Assembly: GCF_029227915.1 (NCBI RefSeq)
Contig: NC_079880.1
Location: forward strand, 3,226,001 to 3,290,000
Direction: 5' to 3'
DNA length: 64,000 nt
Source of the DNA: Hydractinia symbiolongicarpus
Lineage: Eukaryota > Cnidaria > Hydrozoa > Anthoathecata > Hydractiniidae
This document shows positions 1 through 11,281 of the stretch, piece by piece. The notes below the pieces were generated by a model. That model searched no databases. It was not told the origin of the DNA and worked only from the letters and a program-made list of their open reading frames with translations. Numbering within the stretch: position 1 is the stretch's first letter; the number at the start of each line of letters is the position of its first letter. The position numbers were made by a program, and so were the translations under genes.

Positions 1-96
1 TGCTTTTATTCAGCGTCTCATCAAATATGAAAACATTTTTGAAAACTACAAGTCTCATGCGTTTTAGTGGTGAAAAAACAATTTAAAAAATCGTTC

Positions 97-299
97 GGGA
101 AATGAGTTTACTCCCTGGGTACTTTCTTTGTATACATATGACTTTATGTGCCAAGCCCGGGATTTACGGGAAATCGCGGGTTTTCGTTTGCCGGCGATTA
201 AACTGCTTTTATTCAGCGTCTCATCAATAATGAAAACATTCTTGAAAACTACAAGTCTCATGCGTTTTAATGGTGAAAAAAAAAATTAAAAAATCGTTC
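97..299 (+). repeat. Exemplar satellite monomer (203 bp)
   Basis: This is one full unit, counted from GGGAAATGAG to the next GGGAAATGAG. In order it holds a TTTACTCCCTGGG block, a GTATAC palindrome, a GC-rich core with CGGG boxes and GCCGGC, a CTTTTATTCAGCGTCTC block, a run of A and T tracts around ATGAAAACATT, then GCGTTTTAGTGGTG and a poly-A tract. Because 203 is not a multiple of three, the frame changes at every monomer boundary, so no long frame can persist. Confidence 0.93.
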
Positions 300-436
300 G
301 GGAAATGAGTTTACTCCCTGGGTACTTTCTTTGTATACATTCGACTATACCTGCCAAGCCCGGGATTTACGGGAAATCGCGGGTTTTCGCTTGCCGGCGA
401 TTAAACTTCTTTTATTCAGCGTCTCATCAAAAATGA

Positions 437-2866
437 AAACATTTTTGACAACTACAAGTCTCATGCGTTTTAGTGGTGAAAAAATAATTTAAAAAATCGT
501 TCGGGAAATGAGTTTACTCCCTGGGTACTTTCTTTGTATACTTTTGACTATGCGGGCCGAGTCCGGGATTTACGGGAAATCGCGGATCTTCCTTTGCCGG
601 CGATTAAACTGCTTTTATTCAGCGTCTCATCAAAAATGAAAACATTTTTGAAAACTACAAGTCTCATGCGTTTTAGTGGTGAAAAAACAATTTAAAAATT
701 CATTCGGGAAATGAGTTTACTCCCTGGGTACTTTCTTTGTATACTTTTGACTATACGGGCCAAGCCGGGATTTACGGAAAATCGCGGGTTTTCGTTTGCC
801 GGCGATTAAACTTCTTTTATTAAGCGTCTCATCAAAAATGAAAACATTTTTGAAAACTACAAGTCTCATGCGTTTTACTGGTGATAAAATAATTTAAAAA
901 ATCGATCTGGAAATGAGTTTACTCCCTGGGTACTTTCTTTGTATACTTTTGACTATACGGGCCGAGTCCGGGATTTAGGGAAATCGCAGGTTTTCGTTTG
1001 CCGGCGATTAAACTGCTTTTATTCAGCGTCTCATCAAAAATGAAAACATTTTTAAAAACTACAAGTCTCATGGGCTTTAGTGGTGAAAAAATAATTTAAA
1101 AAATCGTTCTGGAAATGGGTTTACTCACAGGGTACTTTCTTTGTATACATTTGACTATACGTGCCAAGCCCGGGATTTACGGGAAATCGCGGGTTTTCGT
1201 TTACCGGCGATTAAACTTCTTTTATTCAGCGTCTCATCAAAAATGAAAAAATTTTTGAAAACTACAAGTCTCATGCGTTTTAGTGGTGAAAATATAATTT
1301 AAAAAATCATTCGGGAAATGAGTTTACTCCCTGGGTACTTTCTTTGTATACTTTTGACTATACGGGCCAAGCCGGGATTTACGGGAAATCGCGGGTTTTC
1401 GTTTGCCGGCGATTAAACTTCTTTTATTCAGCGTCTCATCAAAAATGAAAACATTTTTAAAACCTACAAGTCTTATGCGTTTTAGTGGTGAAAAAATAAT
1501 TTAAAAAATCGTTCTGGAAATGAGTTTACTCACAGGGTACTTTCTTTGTATACATTCGACTATACGGACCAAGCCCGGGATTTACAGGAAATCGCGGGTT
1601 TTCGTTTTCCGGCGATTAAACCTCTTTGATTAAGCGTCTCATCAAAAATGAAAACATTTTTGACAACTACAAGTCTCATGCGTTTTAGTGGTGAAAAAAT
1701 AATTTAAAAAATCGTTCGGGAAATGAGTTTACTCCCTGGGTACTTTCTTTGTATACTTTTGACTATGCGGGCCGAGTCCGGGATTTACGGGAAATCGCGG
1801 ATCTTCGTTTGCCGGCGATTAAACTGCTTTTATTCAGCGTCTCATCAAAAATGAAAACATTTTTGAAAACTACAAGTCTCATGCGTTTTAGTGGTGAAAA
1901 AACAATTTAAAAAATCGTTCGGGAAATGAGTTTACTCCCTGGGTACTTTCTTTGTATACTTTTGACTATACGGGCCAAGTCGGGATTTACGGGAAATCGC
2001 GGGTTTTCGTTTGCCGGCGATTAAACTTCTTTTATTAAGCGTCTCATCAAAAATGAAAACATTTTTGAAAACTACAAGTCTCATGCGTTTTAGTGGTGAA
2101 AAAATAATTTAAAAAATCGATCTGGAAATGAGTTTACTCCCTGGGTACTTTCTTTGTATACTTTTGACTATACGGGCCGAGTCCGGGATTTAGGAAAATC
2201 GCAGGTTCTCGTTTGCCGGCGATTAAACTGCTTTTATTCAGCGTCTCATCAAAAATGGAAACATTTTTAAAAACTACAAGTCTCATGGGCTTTAGTGGTG
2301 AAAAAATAATTTAAAAAATCGTTCTGGAAATGGGTTTACTCACAGGGTACTTTCTTTGTATACATTTGACTATACGTGCCAAGCTTGGGATTTACGGGAA
2401 ATCGCGGGTTTTCGTTTGCCGGCGATTAAACTTCTTTTATTCAGCGTCTCATCAAAAATGAAAACATTTTTGAAAACTACAAGTCTCATGCGTTTTAGTG
2501 GTGAAAATATAATTTAAAAAATCATTCGGGAAATGAGTTTACTCCCTGGGTACTTTCTTTGTATACTTTTGACTATACGGGCCAAGCCGGGATTTACGGG
2601 AAATCGCGGGTTTTCGTTTGCCGGCGATTAAACTTCTTTTATTCAGCGTCTCATCAAAAATGAAAACATTTTTAAAACCTACAAGTCTTATGCATTTTAG
2701 TGGTGAAAAAATAATTTAAAAAATCGTTCTGGAAATGAGTTTACTCACAGGGTACTTTCTTTGTATACATTCGACTATACGGACCAAGCCCGGGATTTAC
2801 AGGAAATCGCGGGTTTTCGTTTTCCGGCAATTAAACCTCTTTGATTAAGCGTCTCATCAAAAAAGA
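437..2866 (+). repeat. HOR: two tandem copies of a 1215-bp 6-mer
   Basis: Several private variants recur at exactly 1215 bp. CGCGGATCTT lies at 581 and 1796, GATCTGG at 904 and 2119, GGGCTTTAG at 1072 and 2287, the GGACCAAG form at 1566 and 2781, and the TGACAA variant at 446 and 1661. The copies differ at roughly a dozen sites by eye, for example GTGATAAAAT near 880 only in the first copy and GCATTTTAG near 2692 only in the second. Confidence 0.88.
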
Positions 2867-2889
2867 AAACATTTTTGAAAACTACAAGT

Positions 2890-5344
2890 CTCATGCGTTT
2901 TAGTGGTGAAAAAAAAAATTTAAAAAATTGTTCGGGAAATGAGTTTACTCCCTGGGTTCTTTCTTTGTATACATTCGACTATGCGGGCCAAGCCCCGGAT
3001 TTACGGGAGAACGCCGGATTTCGTTTGCCGGCGATTAAACCTCTTTCATTAAGCGTGTCATCAAAAATGAAAACATTTTTCACAACTACAAGTCTCATGC
3101 GTTTTAGTGGTGAAAAAATAATTTAAAAAATCGTTCGGGAAATGAGTTTACTCCCTGGGTACTTTCTTTGTATACTTTTGACTATACGGGCCGAGTCCGG
3201 GATTTACGGGAAATCGCGGATTTTCGTTTGCCGGCGATTAAACTGCTTTTATTCAGCGTCTCATCAAAAATGAAAACATTTTTGAAAACTACAAGTCTCA
3301 GCGTTTTAGTGGTGAAAAAATAATTTAAAAAATCGTTCGGGAAATGAGTTTACTCCCTGGGTACTTTCTTTGTATACTTTTGACTATACGGGCCAAGCCG
3401 GGATTTACGGGAAATCGCGGGTTTTCGTTTGCCGGCGATTAAACTTCTTTTATTCAGCGTCTCATCAAAAATGAAAACATTTTTGAAAACTACAAGTCTC
3501 ATGCGTTTTAGTGGTGAAAAAATAATTTAAAAAATCCTTCGGGAAATGAGTTTACTCCTTGGGTACTTTCTTTGTATACTTTTGACTATATCAGCCAAGC
3601 CAGGATTTACGGGAAATCGCGGGTTTTCGTTTGCCGGCGATTAAACTTCTTTTATTCAGCGTCTCATCAAAAATGAAAACATTTTTGAAAACTACAAGTC
3701 TCATGCGTTTTAGTGGTGAAAAAATAATTTAAAAAATCGTTCGGGAAATGAGTTTACTCCCTGGGTACTTTCTTTGTATACATTCGACTATACGGGCCAA
3801 GCCCCGGATTTACGGGAAAACGCGGGATTTCGTTTGCCGGCGATTAAACCTCTTTCATTAAGAGTCTCATCAAAAATGAAAACATTTTTAAAAACTACAA
3901 GTCTCATGCGTTTTAGTGGTGAAAAAAAAATTTAAAAAATTGTTCGGGAAATGAGTTTACTCCCTGGGTACTTTCTTTGTATACATTCGACTATGCGGGC
4001 CAAGCCCTGGATTTACGGGAAAACGCCGGATTTCGTTTGCCGGCGATTAAACCTCTTTCATTAAGCGTCTCATCAAAAATGAAAGCATTTTTGACAACTA
4101 CAAGTCTCATGCGTTTTAGTGGTGAAAAAAAAAATTTAAAAAATTGTTCGGGAAATGAGTTTACTCCCTGGGTTCTTTCTTTGTATACATTCGACTATGC
4201 GGGCCAAGCCCCGGATTTACGGGAGAACGCCGGATTTCGTTTGCCGGCGATTAAACCTCTTTCATTAAGCGTGTCATCAAAAATGAAAACATTTTTCACA
4301 ACTACAAGTCTCATGCGTTTTAGTGGTGAAAAAATAATTTAAAAAATCGTTCGGGAAATGAGTTTACTCCCTGGGTACTTTCTTTGTATACTTTTGACTA
4401 TACGGGCCGAGTCCGGGATTTACGGGAAATCGCGGATTTTCGTTTGCCGGCGATTAAACTGCTTTTATTCAGCGTCTCATCAAAAATGAAAACATTTTTG
4501 AAAACTACAAGTCTCAGCGTTTTAGTGGTGAAAAAATAATTTAAAAAATCGTTCGGGAAATGAGTTTACTCCCTGGGTACTTTCTTTGTATACTTTTGAC
4601 TATACGGGCCAAGCCGGGATTTACGGGAAATCGCGGGTTTTCGTTTGCCGGCGATTAAACTTCTTTTATTCAGCGTCTCATCAAAAATGAAAACATTTTT
4701 GAAAACTACAAGTCTCATGCGTTTTAGTGGTGAAAAAATAATTTAAAAAATCCTTCGGGAAATGAGTTTACTCCTTGGGTACTTTCTTTGTATACTTTTG
4801 ACTATATCAGCCAAGCCGGGATTTACGGGAAATCGCGGGTTTTCGTTTAACGGCGATTAAACTTCTTTTATTCAGCGTCTCATCAAAAATGAAAACATTT
4901 TTGAAAACTACAAGTCTCATGCGTTTTAGTGGTGAAAAAATAATTTAAAAAATCGTTCGGGAAATGAGTTTACTCCCTGGGTACTTTCTTTGTATACATT
5001 CGACTATACGGGCCAAGCCCCGGATTTACGGGAAAACGCGGGATTTCGTTTGCCGGCGATTAAACCTCTTTCATTAAGAGTCTCATCAAAAATGAAAACA
5101 TTTTTAAAAACTACAAGTCTCATGCGTTTTAGTGGTGAAAAAAAAATTTTAAAAATTGTTCGGGAAATGAGTTTACTCCCTGGGTACTTTCTTTGTATAC
5201 ATTCGACTATGCGGGCCAAGCCCTGGATTTACGGGAAAACGCCGGATTTCGTTTGCCGGCGATTAAACCTCTTTCATTAAGCGTCTCATCAAAAATGAAA
5301 GCATTTTTGACAACTACAAGTCTCATGCGTTTTAGTGGTGAAAA
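2890..5344 (+). repeat. HOR: two copies of a 1216-bp 6-mer
   Basis: CTCCCTGGGTTCTTTC, a rare T in place of A, occurs near 2950 and 4166. The deletion form TCTCAGCG occurs at 3296 and 4512, and TATCAG at 3589 and 4805, all 1216 bp apart. Identity with the +1216 copy breaks down near 4129/5345, where the A tract differs. The first monomer of this block is also the seed of copies at about 23.5, 25.3 and 29.4 kb. Confidence 0.85.
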
Positions 5345-7640
5345 AATAATTTAAAAAATCGTTCGGGAAATGAGTTTACTCCCTGGGTACTTTCTTTGTA
5401 TACTTTTGACTATACGGGCCGAGTCCGGGATTTACGGGAAATCGCGGATTTTTGTTTGCCGGCGATTAAACTGCTTTTATTCAGCGTCTCATCAAAAATG
5501 AAAACATTTTTGAAAACTACAAGTCTCAGCGTTTTAGTGGTGAAAAAATAATTTAAAAAATCGTTCGGAAAATGAGTTTACTCCCTGGGTACTTTCTTTG
5601 TATACTTTTGACTATACGGGCCAAGCCGGGATTTACGGGAAATCGCGGGTTTTCGTTTGCCGGCGATTAAACTTCTTTTATTCAGCGTCTCATCAAAAAT
5701 GAAAACATTTTTGAAAACTACAAGTCTCATGCGTTTTAGTGGTGAAAAAATAATTTAAAAATCCTTCGGGAAATGAGTTTACTCCTTGGGTACTTTCTTT
5801 GTATACTTTTGACTATACCAGCCAAGCCGGGATTTACGGGAAATCGCGGGTTTTCGTTTGCCGGCGATTAAACTTTTTTTATTCAGCGTCTCATCAAAAA
5901 TGAAAACATTTTTGAAAACTACAAGTCTCATGCGTTTTAGTGGTGAAAAAAAAATTTAAAAAATCGTTCCTGAAATGAGTTTACTCCCTGGGTACTTTCT
6001 TTGTATACATTCGACTATACGGACCAAGCCCCGGATTTACGGGAAAACGCGGGATTTCGTTTGCCGGCGATTAAACCTCTTTCATTAAGAGTCTCATCAA
6101 AAATGAAAACATTTTTGAAAACTACAAGTCTCATGCGTTTTAGTGGTGAAAAAAAAATTTAAAAAATTGTTCGGGAAATGAGTTTACTCCCTGGGTACTT
6201 TCTTTGTATACATTCGACTATATCAGCCAAGCCGGGATTTACGGGAAATCGCGGGTTTTCGTTTGCCGGCGATTAAACTTCTTTTATTCAGCGTCTCATC
6301 AAAAATGAAAACATTTTTGAAAACTACAAGTCTCATGCGTTTTAGTGGTGAAAAAATAATTTAAAAAATCGTTCGGGAAATGAGTTTACTCCCTGGGTAC
6401 TTTCTTTGTATACATTCGACTATACGGGCCAAGCCCCGGATTTACGGGAAAACGCGGGATTTCGTTTGCCGGCGATTAAACCTCTTTCATTAAGAGTCTC
6501 ATCAAAAATGAAAACATTTTTAAAAACTACAAGTCTCATGCGTTTTAGTGGTGAAAAAAAAATTTAAAAAATTGTTCGGGAAATGAGTTTACTCCCTGGG
6601 TACTTTCTTTGTATACATTCGACTATGCGGGCCAAGCCCTGGATTTACGGGAAAACGCCGGATTTCGTTTGCCGGCGATTAAACCTCTTTCATTAAGCGT
6701 CTCATCAAAAATGAAAGCATTTTTGACAACTACAAGTCTCATGCGTTTTAGTGGTGAAAAAATAATTTAAAAAATCGTTCGGGAAATGAGTTTACTCCCT
6801 GGGTACTTTCTTTGTATACTTTTGACTATACGGGCCGAGTCCGGGATTTACGGGAAATCGCGGATTTTTGTTTGCCGGCGATTAAACTGCTTTTATTCAG
6901 CGTCTCATCAAAAATGAAAACATTTTTGAAAACTACAAGTCTCAGCGTTTTAGTGGTGAAAAAATAATTTAAAAAATCGTTCGGAAAATGAGTTTACTCC
7001 CTGGGTACTTTCTTTGTATACTTTTGACTACACGGGCCAAGCCGGGATTTACGGGAAATCGCGGGTTTTCGTTTGCCGGCGATTAAACTTCTTTTATTCA
7101 GCGTCTCATCAAAAATGAAAACATTTTTGAAAACTACAAGTCTCATGCGTTTTAGTGGTGAAAAAATAATTTAAAAAATCCTTCGGGAAATGAGTTTACT
7201 CCTTGGGTACTTTCTTTGTATACTTTTGACTATACCAGCCAAGCCGGGATTTACGGGAAATCGCGGGTTTTCGTTTGCCGGCGATTAAACTTTTTTTATT
7301 CAGCGTCTCATCAAAAATGAAAACATTTTTGAAAACTACAAGTCTCATGCGTTTTAGTGGTGAAAAAAAAATTTAAAAAATCGTTCCTGAAATGAGTTTA
7401 CTCCCTGGGTACTTTCTTTGTATACATTCGACTATACGGGCCAAGCCCCGGATTTACGGGAAAACGCGGGATTTCGTTTGCCGGCGATTAAACCTCTTTC
7501 ATTAAGAGTCTCATCAAAAATGAAAACATTTTTGAAAACTACAAGTCTCATGCGTTTTAGTGGTGAAAAAAAAATTTAAAAAATTGTTCGGGAAATGAGT
7601 TTACTCCCTGGGTACTTTCTTTGTATACATTCGACTATGC
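4805..7640 (+). repeat. HOR: two copies of a 1416-bp 7-mer
   Basis: TATCAG at 4805 and 6221, CCTCTTTCATTAAGAG at 5065 and 6481, and TCTCAGCG at 5524 and 6940 all repeat at 1416 bp. One A fewer near 5760 makes the tail offset 1417. This block overlaps the second half of the preceding 6-mer block, so the 7-mer probably arose from it by insertion of a monomer. That is inference from shared markers. Confidence 0.82.
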
Positions 7641-10600
7641 GGGCCAAGCCCCGGATTTACGGGAAAACGCCGGATTTCGTTTGCCAGCGATTAAACCTCT
7701 TTCAATAAGCGTCTCATCAAAAATGAAAACATTTTTGACAACTACAAGTCTCATGCGTTTTAGTGGTGAAAAAATAATTTAAAAATCGTTCGGGAAATGA
7801 GTTTACTCCCTGGGTACTTTCTTTGTATACTTTTGACTATACGGGCCGAGTCCGGGATTTACGGGAAATCGCGGATTTTTGTTTGCCGGCGATTAAACTG
7901 CTTTTATTCAGCGTCTCATCAAAAATGAAAACATTTTTGAAAACTACAAGTCTCAGCGTTTTAGTGGTGAAAAAATAATTTAAAAAATCGTTCGGGAAAT
8001 GAGTTTACTCCCTGGGTACTTTCTTTGTATACTTTTGACTATACGGGCCAAGCCGGGATTTACGGGAAATCGCGGGTTTTCGTTTGCCGGCGATTAAACT
8101 TCTTTTATTCAGCATCTCATCAAAAATGAAAACATTTTTGAAAACTACAAGTCTCATGCGTTTTAGTGGTGAAAAAATAATTTAAAAAATCCTTCGGGAA
8201 ATGAGTTTACTCCCTGGGTACTTTCTTTGTATACTTTTGACTATACCGGCCAAGCCGGGATTTACGGGAAATCGCGGGTTTTCGTTTGCCGGCGATTAAA
8301 CTTCTTTTATTCAGCGTCTCATCAAAATTGAAAACATTTTTGAAAACTACAAGTCTCATGCGTTTTAGTGGTGAAAAAAAAAATTTAAAAAATCGTTCGG
8401 GAAATGAGTTTACTCCCTGGGTACTTTCTTTGTATACATTTGACTATACGGGCCAAGCCCCGGATTTACGGGAAAACGCGGGATTTCGTTTGCCGGCGAT
8501 TAAACCTCTTTCATTAAGAGTCTCATCAAAAATGAAAACATTTTTGACAACTACAAGTCTCATGCGTTTTAGTGGTGAAAAAATAATTTAAAAAATTGTT
8601 CGGGAATTGAGTTTACTCCCTGGGTACTTTCTTTGTATACTTTTGACTATACGGCCGAGTCCGGGATTTACGGGAAATCGCAGATTTTCGTTTGCCCGCG
8701 ATTAAAATTCTTTTATTCAGCGTCCCATCAAATATGAAAATATTTTTGAAAACTACAAGTCTCATGCGTTTAGTGGTAAAAAAATAATATAAAAAATCGT
8801 TCGGGAAATGAGTTTACTCCCTGGGTACTTTCTTTGTATACTTTTGACTATACGGGCCGAGTCCGGGATTTACGGGAAATCGCGGATTTTCGTTTGCCGG
8901 CGATTAAACTGCTTTTATTCAGCGTCTCATCAAAAATGAAAACATTTTTGAAAACTACAAGTCTCAGCGTTTTAGTGGTGAAAAAATAATTTAAAAAATC
9001 GTTCGGGAAATGAGTTTACTCCCTGGGTACTTTCTTTGTATACTTTTGACTATACGGGCCAAGCCGGGATTTACGGGAAATCGCGGGTTTTCGTTTGCCG
9101 GCGATTAAACTTCTTTTATTCAGCGTCTCATCAAAAATGAAAACATTTTTGAAAACTACAAGTCTCATGCGTTTTAGTGGTGAAAAAATAATTTAAAAAA
9201 TCCTTCGGGAAATGAGTTTACTCCCTGGGTACTTTCTTTGTATACTTTTGACTATACGGGCCGAGTCCGGGATTTACGGGAAATCGCGGATTTTTGTTTG
9301 CCGGCGATTAAACTGCTTTTATTCAGCGTCTCATCAAAAATGAAAACATTTTTGAAAACTACAAGTCTCAGCGTTTTAGTGGTGAAAAAATAATTTAAAA
9401 AATCGTTCGGAAAATGAGTTTACTCCCTGGGTACTTTCTTTGTATACTTTTGACTATACGGGCCAAGCCGGGATTTACGGGAAATCGCGGGTTTTCGTTT
9501 GCCGGCGATTAAACTTCTTTTATTCAGGGTCTCATCAAAAATGAAAACATTTTTGAAAACTACAAGTCTCATGCGTTTTAGTGGTGAAAAAATAATTTAA
9601 AAAATCCTTCGGGAAATGAGTTTACTCCTTGGGTACTTTCTTTGTATACTTTTGACTATACCAGCCAAGCCGGGATTTACGGGAAATCGCGGGTTTTCGT
9701 TTGCCGGCGATTAAACTTCTTTTATTCAGCGTCTCATCAAAAATAAAAACATTTTTGAAAACTACAAGTCTCATGCGTTTTAGTGGTGAAAAAAAAATTT
9801 AAAAAATTGTTCGGGAAATGAGTTTACTCCCTGGGTACTTTCTTTGTATACATTCAACTATGCGGGCCAAGCCCCGGATTTACGGGAAAACGCGGGATTT
9901 CGTTTGCCAGCGATTAAACCTCTTTCAATAAGCGTCTCATCAAAAATGAAAACATTTTTGACAACTACAAGTCTCATGCGTTTTAGTGGTGAAAAAATAA
10001 TTTAAAAAATCGTTCGGGAAATGAGTTTACTCCCTGGGTACTTTCTTTGTATACTTTTGACTATACGGGCCGAGTCCGGGATTTACGGGAAATCGCGGAT
10101 TTTTGTTTGCCGGCGATTAAACTGCTTTTATTCAGCGTCTCATCAAAAATGAAAACATTTTTGAAAACTACAAGTCTCAGCGTTTTAGTGGTGAAAAAAT
10201 AATTTAAAAAATCGTTCGGGAAATGAGTTTACTCCCTGGGTACTTTCTTTGTATACTTTTGACTATACGGGCCGAGTCCGGGATTTACGGGAAAACGCGG
10301 GATTTCGTTTGCCGGCGATTAAACCTCTTTCATTAAGAGTCTCATCAAACATGAAAACATTTTTGACAACTACAAGTCTCATGCGTTTTAGTGGTGAAAA
10401 AATAATCTAAAAAATCGTTCGGGAAATGAGTTAACTCCATGGGTACTTTCTTTGTATACTTTTGACTATACGGGCCGAGTCCGGGATTTACGGGAAATCG
10501 CGGATTTTTGTTTGCCGGCGATTAAACTTCTTTTATTCAACGTCTCATCAAAAATGAAAACATTTTTGAAAACTACAAGTCTCATGCGTTTTAGTGGTGA

Positions 10601-11281
10601 AAAAATAATTTAAAAAATCCTTCGGGAAATGAGTTTACTCCCTGGGTACTTTCTTTGTATACTTTTGACTATACCGGCCAAGCCGGGATTTACGGGAAAT
10701 CGCGGGTTTTCGTTTGCCGGCGATTAAACTTCTTTTATTCAGCGTCTCATCAAAATTGAAAACATTTTTGAAAACTACAAGTCTCATGCGTTTTAGTGGT
10801 GAAAAAAAAAATTTAAAAAATCGTTCGGGAAATGAGTTTACTCCCTGGGTACTTTCTTTGTATACATTCGACTATACCGGCCAAGCCGGGATTTACGGGA
10901 AATCGCGGGTTTTCGTTTGCCGGCGATTAAACTTCTTTTATTCAGCGTCTCATCAAAAATGAAAACATTTTTGATAACTACAAGTGTCATGCGTTTTAGT
11001 GGTGAAAATATAATTTAAAAAATCATTCGGGAAATGAGTTTACTCCCTGGGTACTTTCTTTGTATACTTTTGACTATACGGGCCAAGCCGGGATTTACGG
11101 GAAATCGCGGGTTTTCGTTTGCCGGCGATTAAACTTCTTTTATTCAGCGTTTCATCAAAAATGAAAACATTTTTGAAAACTACAAGTCTCATGCGTTTTA
11201 GTGGTGAAAAAATAATTTAAAAAATCGTTCGGGAATTGAGTTTACTCCCTGGGTACTTTCTTTGTATACTTTTGACTATAC
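7640..11281 (+). repeat. Mixed-period HOR zone (5-, 2- and 4-mer spacings)
   Basis: The TCTCAGCG deletion form recurs at 6940, 7951, 8962, 9366 and 10175, giving spacings of 1011, 1011, 404 and 809 bp. That is five, five, two and four monomers. Units with TTTTTGTTTGCC and units with CCAGCGATTAAACC alternate within it. The changing period over 3 kb looks like repeated unequal exchange between related HOR units. No other feature is present. Confidence 0.8.
8687..8810 (+). repeat. Rare satellite monomer type (copy 1)
   Basis: This monomer carries a linked set of private changes: GCCCGCGATTAAAATTC, CGTCCCATCAAATATG, AAAATATTTTTG, GCGTTTAGTGG (one T missing), TGGTAAAAAAATAATAT. The same set recurs at 16795-16905 in the forward arm, and in reverse complement near 63125-63215 and 63940-64000. 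It looks like an old diverged monomer that moves with larger duplicated blocks. Confidence 0.85.

Noticed and set aside
185-205. Possible CENP-B box at TTTCGTTTGCCGGCGA
   Set aside because: The TTCG half fits, but the required central A is C and the CGGG half reads GCGA. At most it is a distant resemblance, and the other strand does not fit either.
340-356. Possible RNA polymerase III B box at ATTCGACTATAC
   Set aside because: TTCGANT fits, but the closing CC is AT, and no A box or T-run terminator lies at the right distance.
525-545. GTATAC / TTGTATAC as a promoter TATA element
   Set aside because: It occurs in nearly every monomer with no linked start, so nothing supports promoter activity from sequence alone.
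3977-4342. 121-codon open frame, and the similar one at 12481-12846
   Set aside because: It is a translation of two satellite monomers joined by a longer A tract. The same residues recur in dozens of places, there is no flanking gene structure, and no protein family is recognisable.
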